Source: Ruminococcaceae bacterium UBA2854 (GTDB lineage: Bacteria; Bacillota; Clostridia; Oscillospirales; Acutalibacteraceae). From it: a stretch of 64,000 nt of DNA. The notes under the pieces are model-generated. The model saw nothing but the letters and a program-made list of their open reading frames with translations, was not told the DNA's origin and did not search any database. The position numbers were made by a program, and so were the translations under genes. The stretch spans positions 86,686 through 150,685 of the forward strand of contig DEFK01000017.1 of NCBI GenBank assembly GCA_002350765.1. Direction: 5' to 3'. Shown here piece after piece: positions 1 to 8,741 of this stretch (position 1 is its first letter; each line of letters opens with the position of its first letter).

Positions 1-154
1 ATTATAATTATTATATATATTATTATATGTAGCCAATTTGTCTAGCCCCCCTAGACATTTTGTCCGTTTTTTAGGAATAAAATTCATTCATAAAAAGGAA
101 TATTATTCACTGATTAACGAATAAATATTCATTAGTTAAAATGTAACATTTTTA

Positions 155-183
155 TTGCATATTATGGAAAACTGTTGTATAAT
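155..183 (+). promoter_or_regulatory. SigA promoter of the amylase gene
   Basis: TTGCAT (155-160), a 17-base spacer and TATAAT (178-183) lie 50 bases before the amylase ATG. A small GTGCG/CGCAC hairpin (198-211) follows in the leader. The AT-rich stretch 1-154 holds no gene that I can support. Confidence 0.75.
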
Positions 184-232
184 TGTTATATATTGGGTGC
201 GTAAGACGCACAAAAACATAGGAGGAATAGAA

Positions 233-3200
233 ATGAAAAGAACAAAACACTTATTGTCAATCATTCTTTGTTTCGCGCTGATATTAAGCTGCTTCGCGGG
301 AATGTCCCTTAGCACAGCTTTCGCGGCGGGAAATACAAAGTACAGTTCCGAGGAAGTTATTCTCCATTGTTGGAACTGGCCCGTAAGCGTAATCAGAGAT
401 AAGCTGAACGATATCAAAGAAGCGGGCTATACAGCGATCCAGACTTCCCCGATTAACGGTATTGTCGGAAGCGGAAGCTCTACAGCCGATAACACCGTAA
501 GCAACTGGTACCAGTTCTACCAGCCGAAGAACTATACTATCGGTAACAAGATTTGTACGCAGGCGGAATTTACTTCTCTCTGTAACGAAGCTCACGAGCT
601 CGGAATGAAGGTTATAGTTGACGTAGTTCTCAACCATACCACCGACCAGACAGGTCAGATTTCGGGTATTACAAAGGATTACCACGGCAACTCGGAATTG
701 TCTAACTGGGACGACCGTTACCAGCAGACTCAGTACAATCTAACGGGAATGCCCGACCTTAATACAAACAATACAACCTTACAGTCACAGGCTAACGCGT
801 TACTTAAAAGTATAATCAGCGCGGGCGCCGACGGTTTCCGTTTTGACGCGGCTAAGCATATCGAGCTTCCCTCGGGCTACGAGATAAGCGGATGTCCGAC
901 CTCTAACTACTGGCCGACAGTTTTAAACGGAGTTAACGATAACTTCAGCTATGGCGAGGTTCTCGCGGGTCAGAACTGTCCCCTTACAGGCTACTCCAAC
1001 TTTATGAATGTTACAGGCTCAGCCTACAGCGATACAGTCCGTAACAATATCCAGAGCAACGTGCTTAATGCTGACGATCTTAGAGATTATAAAGCAGGTC
1101 TCGGCGGCAACAACCTCGTATGCTGGGTAGAATCTCACGATAGTTATAAGGGCGGAAACTACGCGATGCCTAAGTACCAGGTTACACGCGCGTGGGCGGC
1201 TCTTACTGCTCAGGGACTTAACACTCTCTATCTTGCCCGTCCTTACGGAAGCACAACCTCAAACTGGCAGGGCTCCAACAACACCTACGACGGCGGTAAC
1301 GGAGATTACTTCGACGCTGAAGTAGTAGGCGCCAACAAGTTCCACAACATCTGCAAGGGTACAGGCGTATCCAATATTTACAACTATAACGGCAATAACC
1401 AGCTTCTCGTTATCGAGCGCGGAAGCAAGGGCGTTTGCTTTATCAACACAGGCAACAGCACAGTAAGCGTTAACGTAAGCACAAGTATGGCGAGCAATAC
1501 CTATAAGGACCTCGCTCACGAGTCAAGCTTTACCGTTAGCGGCGGCAAGCTCACAGGCTCCGTACCTCCCGGAGTATATCCCGTAGCTAACGCGTCTGCT
1601 TCAACAAACAATACCTCCGCGACAAACGCTCCCGCAGGCAAATACACAGTTAAGTTTACAAATAACCAGAACTGGAGCAACGTATATCTCTACGCCTGGG
1701 GTACAGACGGTTCTAACGCCGCTTGGCCTGGAGTTAAGCTAACTGACGCTTCTACAAACGATCTTAATGAACAGCAGTTTACAGCTTCTATAGACGATAA
1801 ATACACAAGTATTATTTTCAGCAACGGAAGCGGAACGCAGACTGTAGATATTTCCAACACAACGAGAGACGGCTCGATAACAGGCTACTATCCGAGCTCT
1901 TATACGAACGGAAAGTGGAATGTCGGCACATGGTCGGTTCAGGGCGCTTCAACAGCGGCTCCCACGGTTGCTCCGACAACAGCCGCACCTACTACAACCG
2001 CCGCTCCCACAACCGCGGAGCCTACCGAAGCTCCTACGACAGCGGCTCCCACAACCGCAGCTCCCACCACTCAGGAACCCACCGAAGCGCCGACAACCGC
2101 GCCTCCTACAACCGTTCCTCCTACAACCGTTCCTCCCACAACAGTTAAACCCACGGAAGCTCCGACAACCGCCGCTCCCACAACCGCGGAGCCTACCGAA
2201 GCTCCTACAACAGCGGCTCCCACAGTTGTTACCAATAACACGGTTAAATTCACAAACAACAAGGGTTGGTCTAAGGTTTATCTCTACGCCTGGAACGACG
2301 ACGGTCCTAACGCTCAGTGGCCCGGAGTTGAGCTTACCGATAAAGGCACTAACGGCCTCGGCGAAGAGCAGTACACAGCTACATTCGATACTAAGTATAA
2401 GAAGATTATCTTCAATAACGGTTCGGAACAGACCGTAGATATCACATACGATAATACCGTAACAGGCTACTATCCGACGCAGAAAAACGGCGACGGTAAA
2501 TGGGAAGTAGGTACCTGGAAGGACGAAGTTGTTACAACAGCAGCTCCGACAACAGCCGCTCCCACAGAAGTAGAGCCGACAACAATCGAACCCGTAAAGA
2601 CCGAGTATACAGTTACTCTTAACACAAACGGCGTTGCGGCGTTTAGCGGCGGAAATATCTATTGCAGCGTATTTAACGGCGCTATAGATACACCTGACGG
2701 AAACGAAGAAAGCTTTATAATGACCGAAACAGGTACACCGAATGTTTATACCGCTACCTTTAAGACAGCGTGCAAAAAATTCGTATTCACTTGTTACGCG
2801 TCAGGCTCAGGCACTACGGTTGACTTATTCCTTTCAAGCACAGGCTCAAATACATATTCGATTATGAATACGACTACTAACGACGCCGCGGGCTTTACAA
2901 GATATAATGTCGAAGCGGGAATCGTTCCCCTGCCGACAGAGCCCGATACCACAGAAAACATAGAGCCGACAACAGCTCAGCCTACTGAAACTCAGCCCCC
3001 GACAATAGATCCCTACTGCTATTTTGACAAGAACGGAAAGCTTATAGATCTTGACGAGGACGTTACGAGAGAGGCTGACGATACCGCGCTTACAGGTATA
3101 GGAGATTCGTTTAAGAACCTCCAGATCCTCGGCGTTCAGAAGAAGGACGATTCCTCTAAAAAGAGCGTAAGATTCGTAACAGTTGTAAACAGAGAAGTAT

Positions 3201-3535
3201 TAAACGACGCGGCTGATTACGGTTATATCGCCGTTGGTTCAACCGATATGGCTTCCGCCCGCGCAATTGTCGAAAATTATACGTTAGATACAGCTCCCTC
3301 TAAGCACATCTTCAGCTGTAAGGGCACGAGCAATAAGATAAGCGGCGACTACGGTAAGGACGGCGCAAATACAAAGTATAAGTACGTAACCTACGCCGTT
3401 AATAATATCGGCGACTACGCGGTAGCCGTAATGTTCTACGTTAAGGATACCAAGGGCAATGTACACTACGCTCCTTATATGAACGCGAACGGAAGGAATG
3501 ACAGCTGTTCCGTTAACTGGGCGGCTTTAGGTTAA
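233..3535 (+). CDS. Secreted GH13 alpha-amylase with two CBM26 modules
   Basis: Extracellular starch-degrading alpha-amylase, 1100 aa. The ATG at 233 is chosen because AGGAGG lies 8 bases upstream and a typical signal peptide follows (cleavage near AFAAG, residue 32). The GH13 regions are visible: DVVLNHTT near residue 130, GFRFDAAKH with nucleophile D205, GEVL with acid/base E242, and VESHD with H302/D303. Two CBM26 starch-binding modules (about 468-566 and 667-763, both with WSxVYLYAW) are joined by a Thr/Pro/Ala linker. A further beta-rich module (about 790-900) of unknown type follows, then a C-terminal module (about 957-1100) shared with the transglutaminase-like protein at 5987. No dockerin or sortase motif is seen. 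Monocistronic, ending at a strong terminator. Function is confident; the roles of the last two modules are unknown. Confidence 0.95.
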   Translation: MKRTKHLLSIILCFALILSCFAGMSLSTAFAAGNTKYSSEEVILHCWNWPVSVIRDKLNDIKEAGYTAIQTSPINGIVGSGSSTADNTVSNWYQFYQPKNYTIGNKICTQAEFTSLCNEAHELGMKVIVDVVLNHTTDQTGQISGITKDYHGNSELSNWDDRYQQTQYNLTGMPDLNTNNTTLQSQANALLKSIISAGADGFRFDAAKHIELPSGYEISGCPTSNYWPTVLNGVNDNFSYGEVLAGQNCPLTGYSNFMNVTGSAYSDTVRNNIQSNVLNADDLRDYKAGLGGNNLVCWVESHDSYKGGNYAMPKYQVTRAWAALTAQGLNTLYLARPYGSTTSNWQGSNNTYDGGNGDYFDAEVVGANKFHNICKGTGVSNIYNYNGNNQLLVIERGSKGVCFINTGNSTVSVNVSTSMASNTYKDLAHESSFTVSGGKLTGSVPPGVYPVANASASTNNTSATNAPAGKYTVKFTNNQNWSNVYLYAWGTDGSNAAWPGVKLTDASTNDLNEQQFTASIDDKYTSIIFSNGSGTQTVDISNTTRDGSITGYYPSSYTNGKWNVGTWSVQGASTAAPTVAPTTAAPTTTAAPTTAEPTEAPTTAAPTTAAPTTQEPTEAPTTAPPTTVPPTTVPPTTVKPTEAPTTAAPTTAEPTEAPTTAAPTVVTNNTVKFTNNKGWSKVYLYAWNDDGPNAQWPGVELTDKGTNGLGEEQYTATFDTKYKKIIFNNGSEQTVDITYDNTVTGYYPTQKNGDGKWEVGTWKDEVVTTAAPTTAAPTEVEPTTIEPVKTEYTVTLNTNGVAAFSGGNIYCSVFNGAIDTPDGNEESFIMTETGTPNVYTATFKTACKKFVFTCYASGSGTTVDLFLSSTGSNTYSIMNTTTNDAAGFTRYNVEAGIVPLPTEPDTTENIEPTTAQPTETQPPTIDPYCYFDKNGKLIDLDEDVTREADDTALTGIGDSFKNLQILGVQKKDDSSKKSVRFVTVVNREVLNDAADYGYIAVGSTDMASARAIVENYTLDTAPSKHIFSCKGTSNKISGDYGKDGANTKYKYVTYAVNNIGDYAVAVMFYVKDTKGNVHYAPYMNANGRNDSCSVNWAALG

Positions 3536-3565
3536 AATATAATATAAGTTCCTATATAACAGAAT

Positions 3566-3599
3566 TAAACGGGCTGCGGTTGCAGCCCGTTTTAGTTTT
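3566..3599. terminator. Bidirectional terminator between amylase and lipoprotein
   Basis: CGGGCTGC (3570-3577), loop GGTT, GCAGCCCG (3582-3589), then TTTTAGTTTT. A-rich DNA on the other side lets it serve the convergent lipoprotein gene too. Confidence 0.85.
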
Positions 3600-3604
3600 A
3601 AGCT

Positions 3605-4159
3605 TTATTGAACTTTCGAGAGCTTCTTCGTAACTCTTGCCGTTACCTTTAAGTAGTAAGCGGCGTCCGCGACTGAGAGCTCGTCCTGGTCTACGTCCTC
3701 GATTTTTGCCGCCCAGTCCGCGTAATCGCTCATCCAATCCGAATAGGCGCTTAACAGCTCCGCGTCAGTGGGATTGGCTTTGTATTTCTTCATAAAGTCT
3801 ATATAACCGTCCATAAACTTCTCGTAACCGTCTACAAACTTCTTGAACTTAGCGCTTACTCCGCCGACCTTCTTAGCCTTAGACTTCTTAGCTTTAGATT
3901 TTTTGGCTTTGGATTTTTTTGATTTTGACTTTTTAACCTTTGATGAGGCGCTGTCGTCATCCTCATCGTCATAGTCGTCGTAATCGTCGCTGTCGTCATC
4001 GTAGTCGTCGCCGTAGTCGTCGTACGAATCCTCATAACCGCTTTGGCTTTCGGGCTCTGATTTTGAGCAGGACGCTAAAGAGAACGTGCTCGTTCCGATA
4101 AGCATAACCGCCAACGCGCCGATTAAAAGCTTTCTTAAAAGATTAGATTTTTTCTTCAT
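3605..4159 (-). CDS. Lipoprotein with acidic and lysine-rich segments
   Basis: 184 aa exported lipoprotein of unknown function. A positively charged start, a hydrophobic stretch and the lipobox LASC (Cys31) give a clear type II signal. An Asp/Tyr/Ser-rich acidic tract is followed by a run of Lys-Ser/Lys-Ala repeats, then a helical C-terminal domain of about 85 residues rich in aromatic and acidic residues (FKKFVDGYEKFMDGYIDF). The domain resembles short helical lipoprotein domains of gut Clostridia such as DUF6591; this is from memory and not certain. The acidic-then-basic layout could form a flexible tether through the wall. Ribosome site AGGAGG is visible upstream. Convergent with the amylase. 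Confidence 0.8.
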   Translation of the reverse strand: MKKKSNLLRKLLIGALAVMLIGTSTFSLASCSKSEPESQSGYEDSYDDYGDDYDDDSDDYDDYDDEDDDSASSKVKKSKSKKSKAKKSKAKKSKAKKVGGVSAKFKKFVDGYEKFMDGYIDFMKKYKANPTDAELLSAYSDWMSDYADWAAKIEDVDQDELSVADAAYYLKVTARVTKKLSKVQ

Positions 4160-4189
4160 ATGTTTGTACCTCCTTATGGAAAATCAGGT

Positions 4190-4221
4190 AAAAAATAACC
4201 GTGTAATTATAATACACGGTT
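4190..4221 (-). terminator. Terminator between the kinase and lipoprotein genes
   Basis: AACCGTGT (4197-4204) pairs with ACACGGTT (4214-4221); read on the minus strand it is followed by ATTTTTTACC. It probably ends the kinase transcript. Confidence 0.65.
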
Positions 4222-4234
4222 ACTGCTTTGTTTA

Positions 4235-4259
4235 GGTGTGCAAATTGCACACCTTTTTT
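4235..4259 (+). terminator. Strong hairpin with T tract, plus orientation
   Basis: GGTGTGCAA / TTGCACACC (4235-4253), then six T residues. In plus orientation it is a textbook terminator, yet no plus-strand gene ends here; it may block antisense readthrough into the kinase gene. Confidence 0.5.
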
Positions 4260-4279
4260 AAAATTTTAGCGTTATAATA

Positions 4280-5344
4280 TTAAGTGTTATAGCTTATAAG
4301 CCAAATATGTAACGAAAAAGCGGAGATAAGCGAAATCGTTCCGACAGCGTACAGGATATATTTGCCGACCTTCGGATTTTCGCGGTAAATGAACCTTGAT
4401 ATTCCGCCTATATCGCCGAAACTCAGATATGGTATAGCCGTATAAAGCCCGAAAATCGTAAATCCGCTGACAATTGTGCGTATCGGATTCTCAGCGAGCC
4501 AGCTCCGAAAAGCGTTCATCATAAAGAAAAACAGGAAGATGAAATAAAATACAAGAAACAGCGTGGCTAAAATCTCACATACCGTGTCGCCGCGCTTAAA
4601 CCCAGGGAGCTTTCTGTGGTTAACGATTCTCGCCGAGGAGGATGGCTTTCCGAGCAGAGCCAGTTTAAGCTGTTCGATACTGTAAAAGCGGTTGCGCGGG
4701 TCGAGCTCCGTACATTTTTTAATAATTGCGGTCAGCCCGCCCATATAAAGCCGTTCGTTCGGAAGAGCTCCCGTTAGAAGATAGTTCATAAGCGCTCCGC
4801 AAGAGTAGATATCCGCCTTGTCGTCGGTCTGCTCGAACCCGAACTGCTCGGGTGAAGCGTAGCCGGGGGTACCCATAATAAGCGTGTCCTTATTCCGATT
4901 TTCTTTAACGGTTCTCGTAATATCGTAGTCGATGATCTTTACTACGCCGTTTTTGTCTATCATAACATTAGCGGGATTGATGTCGCGGTGGATTATCCCG
5001 TTTGTGTGTAGAACGTTTAACCCGTCGCACAGTGCGAGCATTATATCTTTAACGGCTTTTTCGGAATATACTCCTCTTAGCTCAACCGCTTTTTCGAGGG
5101 TTACGCCCTCGATATACTCGCAAAGGCTTATACATACGCCGTTTTCAACAACGCTGTCGTAAACCCGCATAAGGTACGGAGACTGTATATTCTTTATCCT
5201 TTCGAAAATCTCGAAATTTTCCACAGCCGCGAGGTGCTTTACCATAAGCCTGCCGTCGAAATTGTTGCGTACCAAAAAAGCCTTATCCGATAAAGGCTGA
5301 ATTTCGGTATATTGCCACAAATTTATTTTTTCGTCAACAGTCAT
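4280..5344 (-). CDS. Membrane-anchored Hanks-type Ser/Thr protein kinase
   Basis: 354 aa from the ATG at 5344, which has AAGGGG just upstream; an in-frame ATG 54 bases further up lacks a ribosome site. An N-terminal kinase domain has the VAIK-like Lys36 (MVKH), HRDINPANV (residues 119-127), DYD in place of DFG, and GTPGYASPEQF as the activation-segment APE region. After about residue 250 come three hydrophobic segments, so the kinase domain lies in the cytoplasm with C-terminal membrane helices and no PASTA domains. It is divergent from a small HTH gene 74 bases away, a pairing that suggests the HTH protein is a substrate or regulator (inference). The DYD substitution may alter metal binding, but D121 and N126 are intact. 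Confidence 0.88.
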   Translation of the reverse strand: MTVDEKINLWQYTEIQPLSDKAFLVRNNFDGRLMVKHLAAVENFEIFERIKNIQSPYLMRVYDSVVENGVCISLCEYIEGVTLEKAVELRGVYSEKAVKDIMLALCDGLNVLHTNGIIHRDINPANVMIDKNGVVKIIDYDITRTVKENRNKDTLIMGTPGYASPEQFGFEQTDDKADIYSCGALMNYLLTGALPNERLYMGGLTAIIKKCTELDPRNRFYSIEQLKLALLGKPSSSARIVNHRKLPGFKRGDTVCEILATLFLVFYFIFLFFFMMNAFRSWLAENPIRTIVSGFTIFGLYTAIPYLSFGDIGGISRFIYRENPKVGKYILYAVGTISLISAFSLHIWLISYNT

Positions 5345-5363
5345 AGCTACCCCTTGAAAAATC

Positions 5364-5391
5364 TTTACAAATAAAATAATATAAATATAGT
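5364..5391 (+). promoter_or_regulatory. Candidate promoter of the HTH gene
   Basis: TTTACA (5364-5369), 16 bases, TATAGT (5386-5391). The alternative TTGAAA-N17-TAATAT overlaps it. The 74-base divergent gap is AT-rich, so the choice is uncertain. Confidence 0.4.
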
Positions 5392-5418
5392 TTATCACAT
5401 TAAAACGGAGGACGCAAT

Positions 5419-5841
5419 ATGAAAAAAACCACAGATGAATTGCTGAAAGAAATGCAGACTTCCCAAAACGCCGAAAGGTTTATAAAGGATAATCCCGAGG
5501 ATATAATCTTTAACGGGATGGAGGAGCTTTTCGATTACCATATAAAGACAAAGGGACTGAAAAAGGGAGACGTTTACGACGGCGCGATGATAGACCGAAG
5601 CTTCGGCCGCCAGATTATAAACGGAACCCGCGGAGCTACGAGGGATAAGGTGATCCAGTTTTGCTTCGGCTTAAAGCTCGATTTAGCGGAAGCCCAGCAG
5701 CTTCTTAAAATAAGCGGCAACCGCGAGCTGTATGTCCGCGACCCGAGGGATATTATAATTATCTTCGCCATTAAGGAGCGTAAAAGCCTTGTAGAAGCTA
5801 ATTTGGACTTAGAGAAACACGGTTTTACGGTTTTGGCATAG
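5419..5841 (+). CDS. Small helix-turn-helix (Cro/CI-like) protein
   Basis: 140 aa cytoplasmic protein, ATG at 5419 with GGAGG 8 bases upstream. The middle part (about residues 55-95, with DRSFGRQIINGTRGATRD) has the spacing of a Cro/CI-type HTH, followed by FCFGLKLDLAEAQQLL typical of helix 4-5 in this fold. The C-terminal part ends in a short helical segment (DPRDIIIIFAIKERKSLVEANL). Divergent from the membrane Ser/Thr kinase; short HTH proteins beside such kinases recur in Clostridia, so it may be phosphorylated or may regulate the kinase. That link is inference. A clear terminator follows. Confidence 0.75.
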   Translation: MKKTTDELLKEMQTSQNAERFIKDNPEDIIFNGMEELFDYHIKTKGLKKGDVYDGAMIDRSFGRQIINGTRGATRDKVIQFCFGLKLDLAEAQQLLKISGNRELYVRDPRDIIIIFAIKERKSLVEANLDLEKHGFTVLA

Positions 5842-5853
5842 TGAAAGTGTACA

Positions 5854-5896
5854 AACAACCTGCGCCTGATTTGTGCAGGTTGTTGATTTTTTATTT
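5854..5896 (+). terminator. Terminator of the HTH gene
   Basis: AACAACCTGC (5854-5863) pairs with GCAGGTTGTT (5875-5884), followed by GATTTTTTATTT. Confidence 0.8.
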
Positions 5897-5911
5897 GTAG
5901 CTTAAAAATGT

Positions 5912-5940
5912 TTGCCATATACCTTTTTATATGCTAAAAT
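5912..5940 (+). promoter_or_regulatory. SigA promoter of the transglutaminase operon
   Basis: TTGCCA (5912-5917), a 17-base spacer, TAAAAT (5935-5940), 46 bases before the start codon at 5987. Confidence 0.7.
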
Positions 5941-5986
5941 TATCCTTATAGTGGAAGTTTGCGGTTTAAAAATGGAGATGAAATTT

Positions 5987-7837
5987 ATGAAAAAAGTAAC
6001 GGCAATTATACTGGCGCTGATGATAGCTTTATCCTGCGGCGCAAACGCTTTCGCGGCTGAAACGGGAAAGAGAATATCGGGAGCTATTACCGCCAACCTT
6101 GAAACAGGTAAGGGCAACGGTAAATCCGCGCGTGAGATGATAGAAAAATACCCCGAGGCGGCGGAGTATATAGCGCACGAGCTGATGTATAACTACAGAA
6201 GCTACTATAATAATGTACAGGAAAGATCGAACAGGCGATATGTCGGAGGTATAATGGACGTAAGCTCCTTGAAAATCCCAAGAGCCGACGGAGTTGCTTT
6301 GTACCAGGCGGTAATAAACGAGTATTTTGAACTCGTACATATTAATACAATTTATACTAACTACGATGATAACGCGGGTACGCCTTATATGTCGTATTAT
6401 CAGCCGAATTTCCTGTTCAGGACTGCCGACGATGCCGCGGCGGCGATAAAAAGAGTTGAGAAAAACGTAAGAAAGCTTATCAGCGGCGTAAACGACAGCT
6501 GGGACGATTTCCATAAGGCGCGTTATCTCCACGATACTATCGCTACCCAGACCGAGTATGTTGATACAAATGATAATATCGAACACACGGCCTACGGCGT
6601 GCTTGCTAACGGAAAGGCGGTTTGCCAGGGATATTCCCACGCTTACGGACTGCTTCTGAAAAGATGCGGAATTAAAAGCTCTGTCGTAATAAGCAACCAA
6701 ATGGGCCACGAGTGGAATATCGTAAAAGTAAACGGTAACTTCTACCACGTTGACGTTACCTGGGACGATCCTACCTATGATACCTTAGGCTACGTAAGAT
6801 ATAAATATTTTATGCTCAGCGACAGCGCGTTTGACGCTCCCGACGAGCACCACGACTGGAACGCCGTAGACGCTTCGGATACCACCTACGATACCGATAT
6901 GTGGTGGAGAGATTTAAAAACCGCCGTTTATTACGACAGCGACAAAGAAGTCGAGTATTACGTTAAACCCCATAATAACTTTTTCGGTAAAATAATGGAA
7001 CGTGACGTTAATACAGGCGACGAGACCGAGTTATATATGGTAAGAGATCCCTGGTACCTTAAAGACGGCGGGGAGCTTAATAACGGAAGCGCGTGGGCTA
7101 ATAATACGAAATTATCCTACTACGACGGTTATTTGTATTTTAACAGTCCGAGCACTATATATAAAATGAAACCGGGAGAGAGTCCCGAGGAAGTATTTAC
7201 GAAGGACGATTTTTACGATATTTTCGGGTTCAGGATTACTCCCGACGGACACCTTAACTATTCGATTAACGAAAATCCGAACGTACCCGATGTAGTATAT
7301 ACCTACGATTTAAAGAGCGGCGCCGACAGGCTTATAGATACCGAGCTCGAAATTGACGCGGGAGATACGAACTTCGCGTTGTTCGGAATAGAGGAGCCCG
7401 CTTCGGGCTATAACGGTCTTAATCTCCTCGGTATCCAGAAAAAGAGCGCTGACGAGAATGATTCGATGCGTTTTATCAGCCTTATTTCAAGCGAGGTGCT
7501 TAAAAACGCCCGTGAATACGGCTACGTATTTACCACTACCTCGAAATCTACCGATATCGCTAAGCAGAACGCGGGTAAGCTTACAATTGAAAACGGCCAT
7601 AAATACGATTGTACGGGAACGCTCAATTCTATGACGGGCGAATACGGAAGCGCGGATTTAGACGGTTCCTCGTATAAATACGTAACCGCCGCTATGAACA
7701 ATATCACCGACGATAAGGCGGTTGTTGCCCGTCTATACGTTATCGACAACGACGGTTTTACACATTACGGAACATATATTGATTCGAGCGACGTTAAGTG
7801 GGACGGCTGCGCAGCGCGTCTCAGCGAATTAGGTTAG
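5987..7837 (+). CDS. Secreted transglutaminase-like cysteine protein
   Basis: 616 aa exported protein. The ATG at 5987 has GGAG 9 bases upstream and starts a signal peptide ending near NAFAAE; the ATG at 5972 is less likely. A transglutaminase-like core spans about residues 170-265 with the papain-type triad C213 (GKAVCQGYSH), H241 (GHEWN) and D256 (YHVDVTWDD). Such domains act as proteases, cross-linkers or amidases; the substrate cannot be told. A middle region of about 200 residues resembles the beta-propeller-like DUF5050 type (weak). The last 140 residues (from GLNLLGIQKKS) match the C-terminal module of the amylase at 233. It is probably co-transcribed with the 46-aa ORF 12 bases downstream. 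Confidence 0.88.
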   Translation: MKKVTAIILALMIALSCGANAFAAETGKRISGAITANLETGKGNGKSAREMIEKYPEAAEYIAHELMYNYRSYYNNVQERSNRRYVGGIMDVSSLKIPRADGVALYQAVINEYFELVHINTIYTNYDDNAGTPYMSYYQPNFLFRTADDAAAAIKRVEKNVRKLISGVNDSWDDFHKARYLHDTIATQTEYVDTNDNIEHTAYGVLANGKAVCQGYSHAYGLLLKRCGIKSSVVISNQMGHEWNIVKVNGNFYHVDVTWDDPTYDTLGYVRYKYFMLSDSAFDAPDEHHDWNAVDASDTTYDTDMWWRDLKTAVYYDSDKEVEYYVKPHNNFFGKIMERDVNTGDETELYMVRDPWYLKDGGELNNGSAWANNTKLSYYDGYLYFNSPSTIYKMKPGESPEEVFTKDDFYDIFGFRITPDGHLNYSINENPNVPDVVYTYDLKSGADRLIDTELEIDAGDTNFALFGIEEPASGYNGLNLLGIQKKSADENDSMRFISLISSEVLKNAREYGYVFTTTSKSTDIAKQNAGKLTIENGHKYDCTGTLNSMTGEYGSADLDGSSYKYVTAAMNNITDDKAVVARLYVIDNDGFTHYGTYIDSSDVKWDGCAARLSELG

Positions 7838-7849
7838 GAGGTATATGAT

Positions 7850-7990
7850 ATGAAAAAGTATATTAAACCTGATATAGAGGTAATAGTATATAATAAAAAC
7901 GACGTTCTTACAATTTCCGACGGCGTTAAAACCAACGGACAATACAATGTTGAATTCAATTATCAGGACTGGAACGACGATATAATTTAA
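7850..7990 (+). CDS. 46-residue small protein coupled to the transglutaminase gene
   Basis: ATG at 7850 preceded by TTAGGAGGT overlapping the stop of the transglutaminase gene, so it is very likely translated. The product starts MKKYIKPDIEVIVYNKNDVL, continues through TISDG and NGQYNVEFNYQDW and ends in acidic DDII. It has no signal peptide and no Cys. The pattern Met-Lys-Lys-Tyr-x-Lys-Pro-x-Ile-Glu followed by hydrophobic residues and Asp-Val-Leu-Thr-x-Ser recalls many tiny unannotated proteins of gut Firmicutes, some of which sit next to peptide-modifying enzymes. No function is assigned. A GC-rich hairpin (8001-8026) follows. Confidence 0.7.
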   Translation: MKKYIKPDIEVIVYNKNDVLTISDGVKTNGQYNVEFNYQDWNDDII

Positions 7991-8000
7991 CGGTTTATAA

Positions 8001-8026
8001 ACTCCCCTCTCGATTTCGGGAGGGGA
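8001..8026 (+). other. GC-rich hairpin without a T tract
   Basis: CTCCCCTC and GAGGGGAG flank a 10-base loop. No T tract follows, so it is an RNA-stabilising or attenuating hairpin rather than a sure terminator; the AlkD-like gene may be transcribed through it. Confidence 0.5.
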
Positions 8027-8048
8027 GAATTAATACGGAGAGATAATT

Positions 8049-8741
8049 ATGATAAATGACGTGATTAAGGAAAGACTTTTTGAACTTAGGGATATTGAAT
8101 ACGGGGAGTTTCAGAAAAAGCTTATACCGACAGTAAACCCCGATACGGTTATCGGCGTAAGACTTCCCGAGATTAAAAAGCTCGCGAAGGAGCTTTATAC
8201 AAACGAGGATATTGAAGATTTTCTGAATACACTTCCGCATAAATACTATGACGAAAACCAGCTCCACGCTTTCCTGATTACGCTCGAAAAGGATTTCGGC
8301 AAGGCTGTGTATGAGGTTGAGGAGTTTCTGCCTTATGTGGATAACTGGGCTGTCTGCGACTCTCTTTCGCCGAAGGCTTTTAAAAAGCACAAGATTGAGC
8401 TGCTTACATATATCAGATTTTGGATAGAAAGCGGAGAAACCTACGCCGTACGATTCGGTGTAAAAATGCTTATGTCGCTTTATCTTGACGATGATTTTAG
8501 CCCAGAATACCCCGAAATCGTCGCGAAAATACGCTCTGATGAATATTACGTAAATATGATGATTGCGTGGTACTTCGCGACTGCTCTCGCTAAACAGTAC
8601 GACAGCGTTATAAGCTATATAGAAAACAGGCTGCTTGATACCTGGACGCATAATAAGGCGATCCAAAAATGCGTCGAAAGCAGAAGAATTACTCCCGAAC
8701 AGAAGGAGTATTTAAAAACTCTAAAGGTAAAGAATAAATGA
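8049..8741 (+). CDS. DNA alkylation repair protein, AlkD family
   Basis: 230 aa, the usual length for AlkD-like HEAT-repeat DNA glycosylases, which remove N3/N7-alkylated bases. Family hallmarks are visible: VIGVRLPEIKKLAKEL near the start, WAVCDSLSPK near residue 100, YAVRFGVKMLMSLYL, and the C-terminal MMIAWYFATALAK plus WTHNKAIQKCVESRRI. Start ATG at 8049 has GGAGAG upstream. Its stop overlaps the start of the next gene (ATGA at 8738-8741), so the two are translationally coupled. Cytoplasmic. The family assignment is confident; substrate range is not visible. Confidence 0.9.
   Translation: MINDVIKERLFELRDIEYGEFQKKLIPTVNPDTVIGVRLPEIKKLAKELYTNEDIEDFLNTLPHKYYDENQLHAFLITLEKDFGKAVYEVEEFLPYVDNWAVCDSLSPKAFKKHKIELLTYIRFWIESGETYAVRFGVKMLMSLYLDDDFSPEYPEIVAKIRSDEYYVNMMIAWYFATALAKQYDSVISYIENRLLDTWTHNKAIQKCVESRRITPEQKEYLKTLKVKNK

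Noticed and set aside
1915..2262. Alternative frames in the amylase linker
   Set aside because: Low-complexity Thr/Pro/Ala coding repeats open the other frames; none has a ribosome site or domain.
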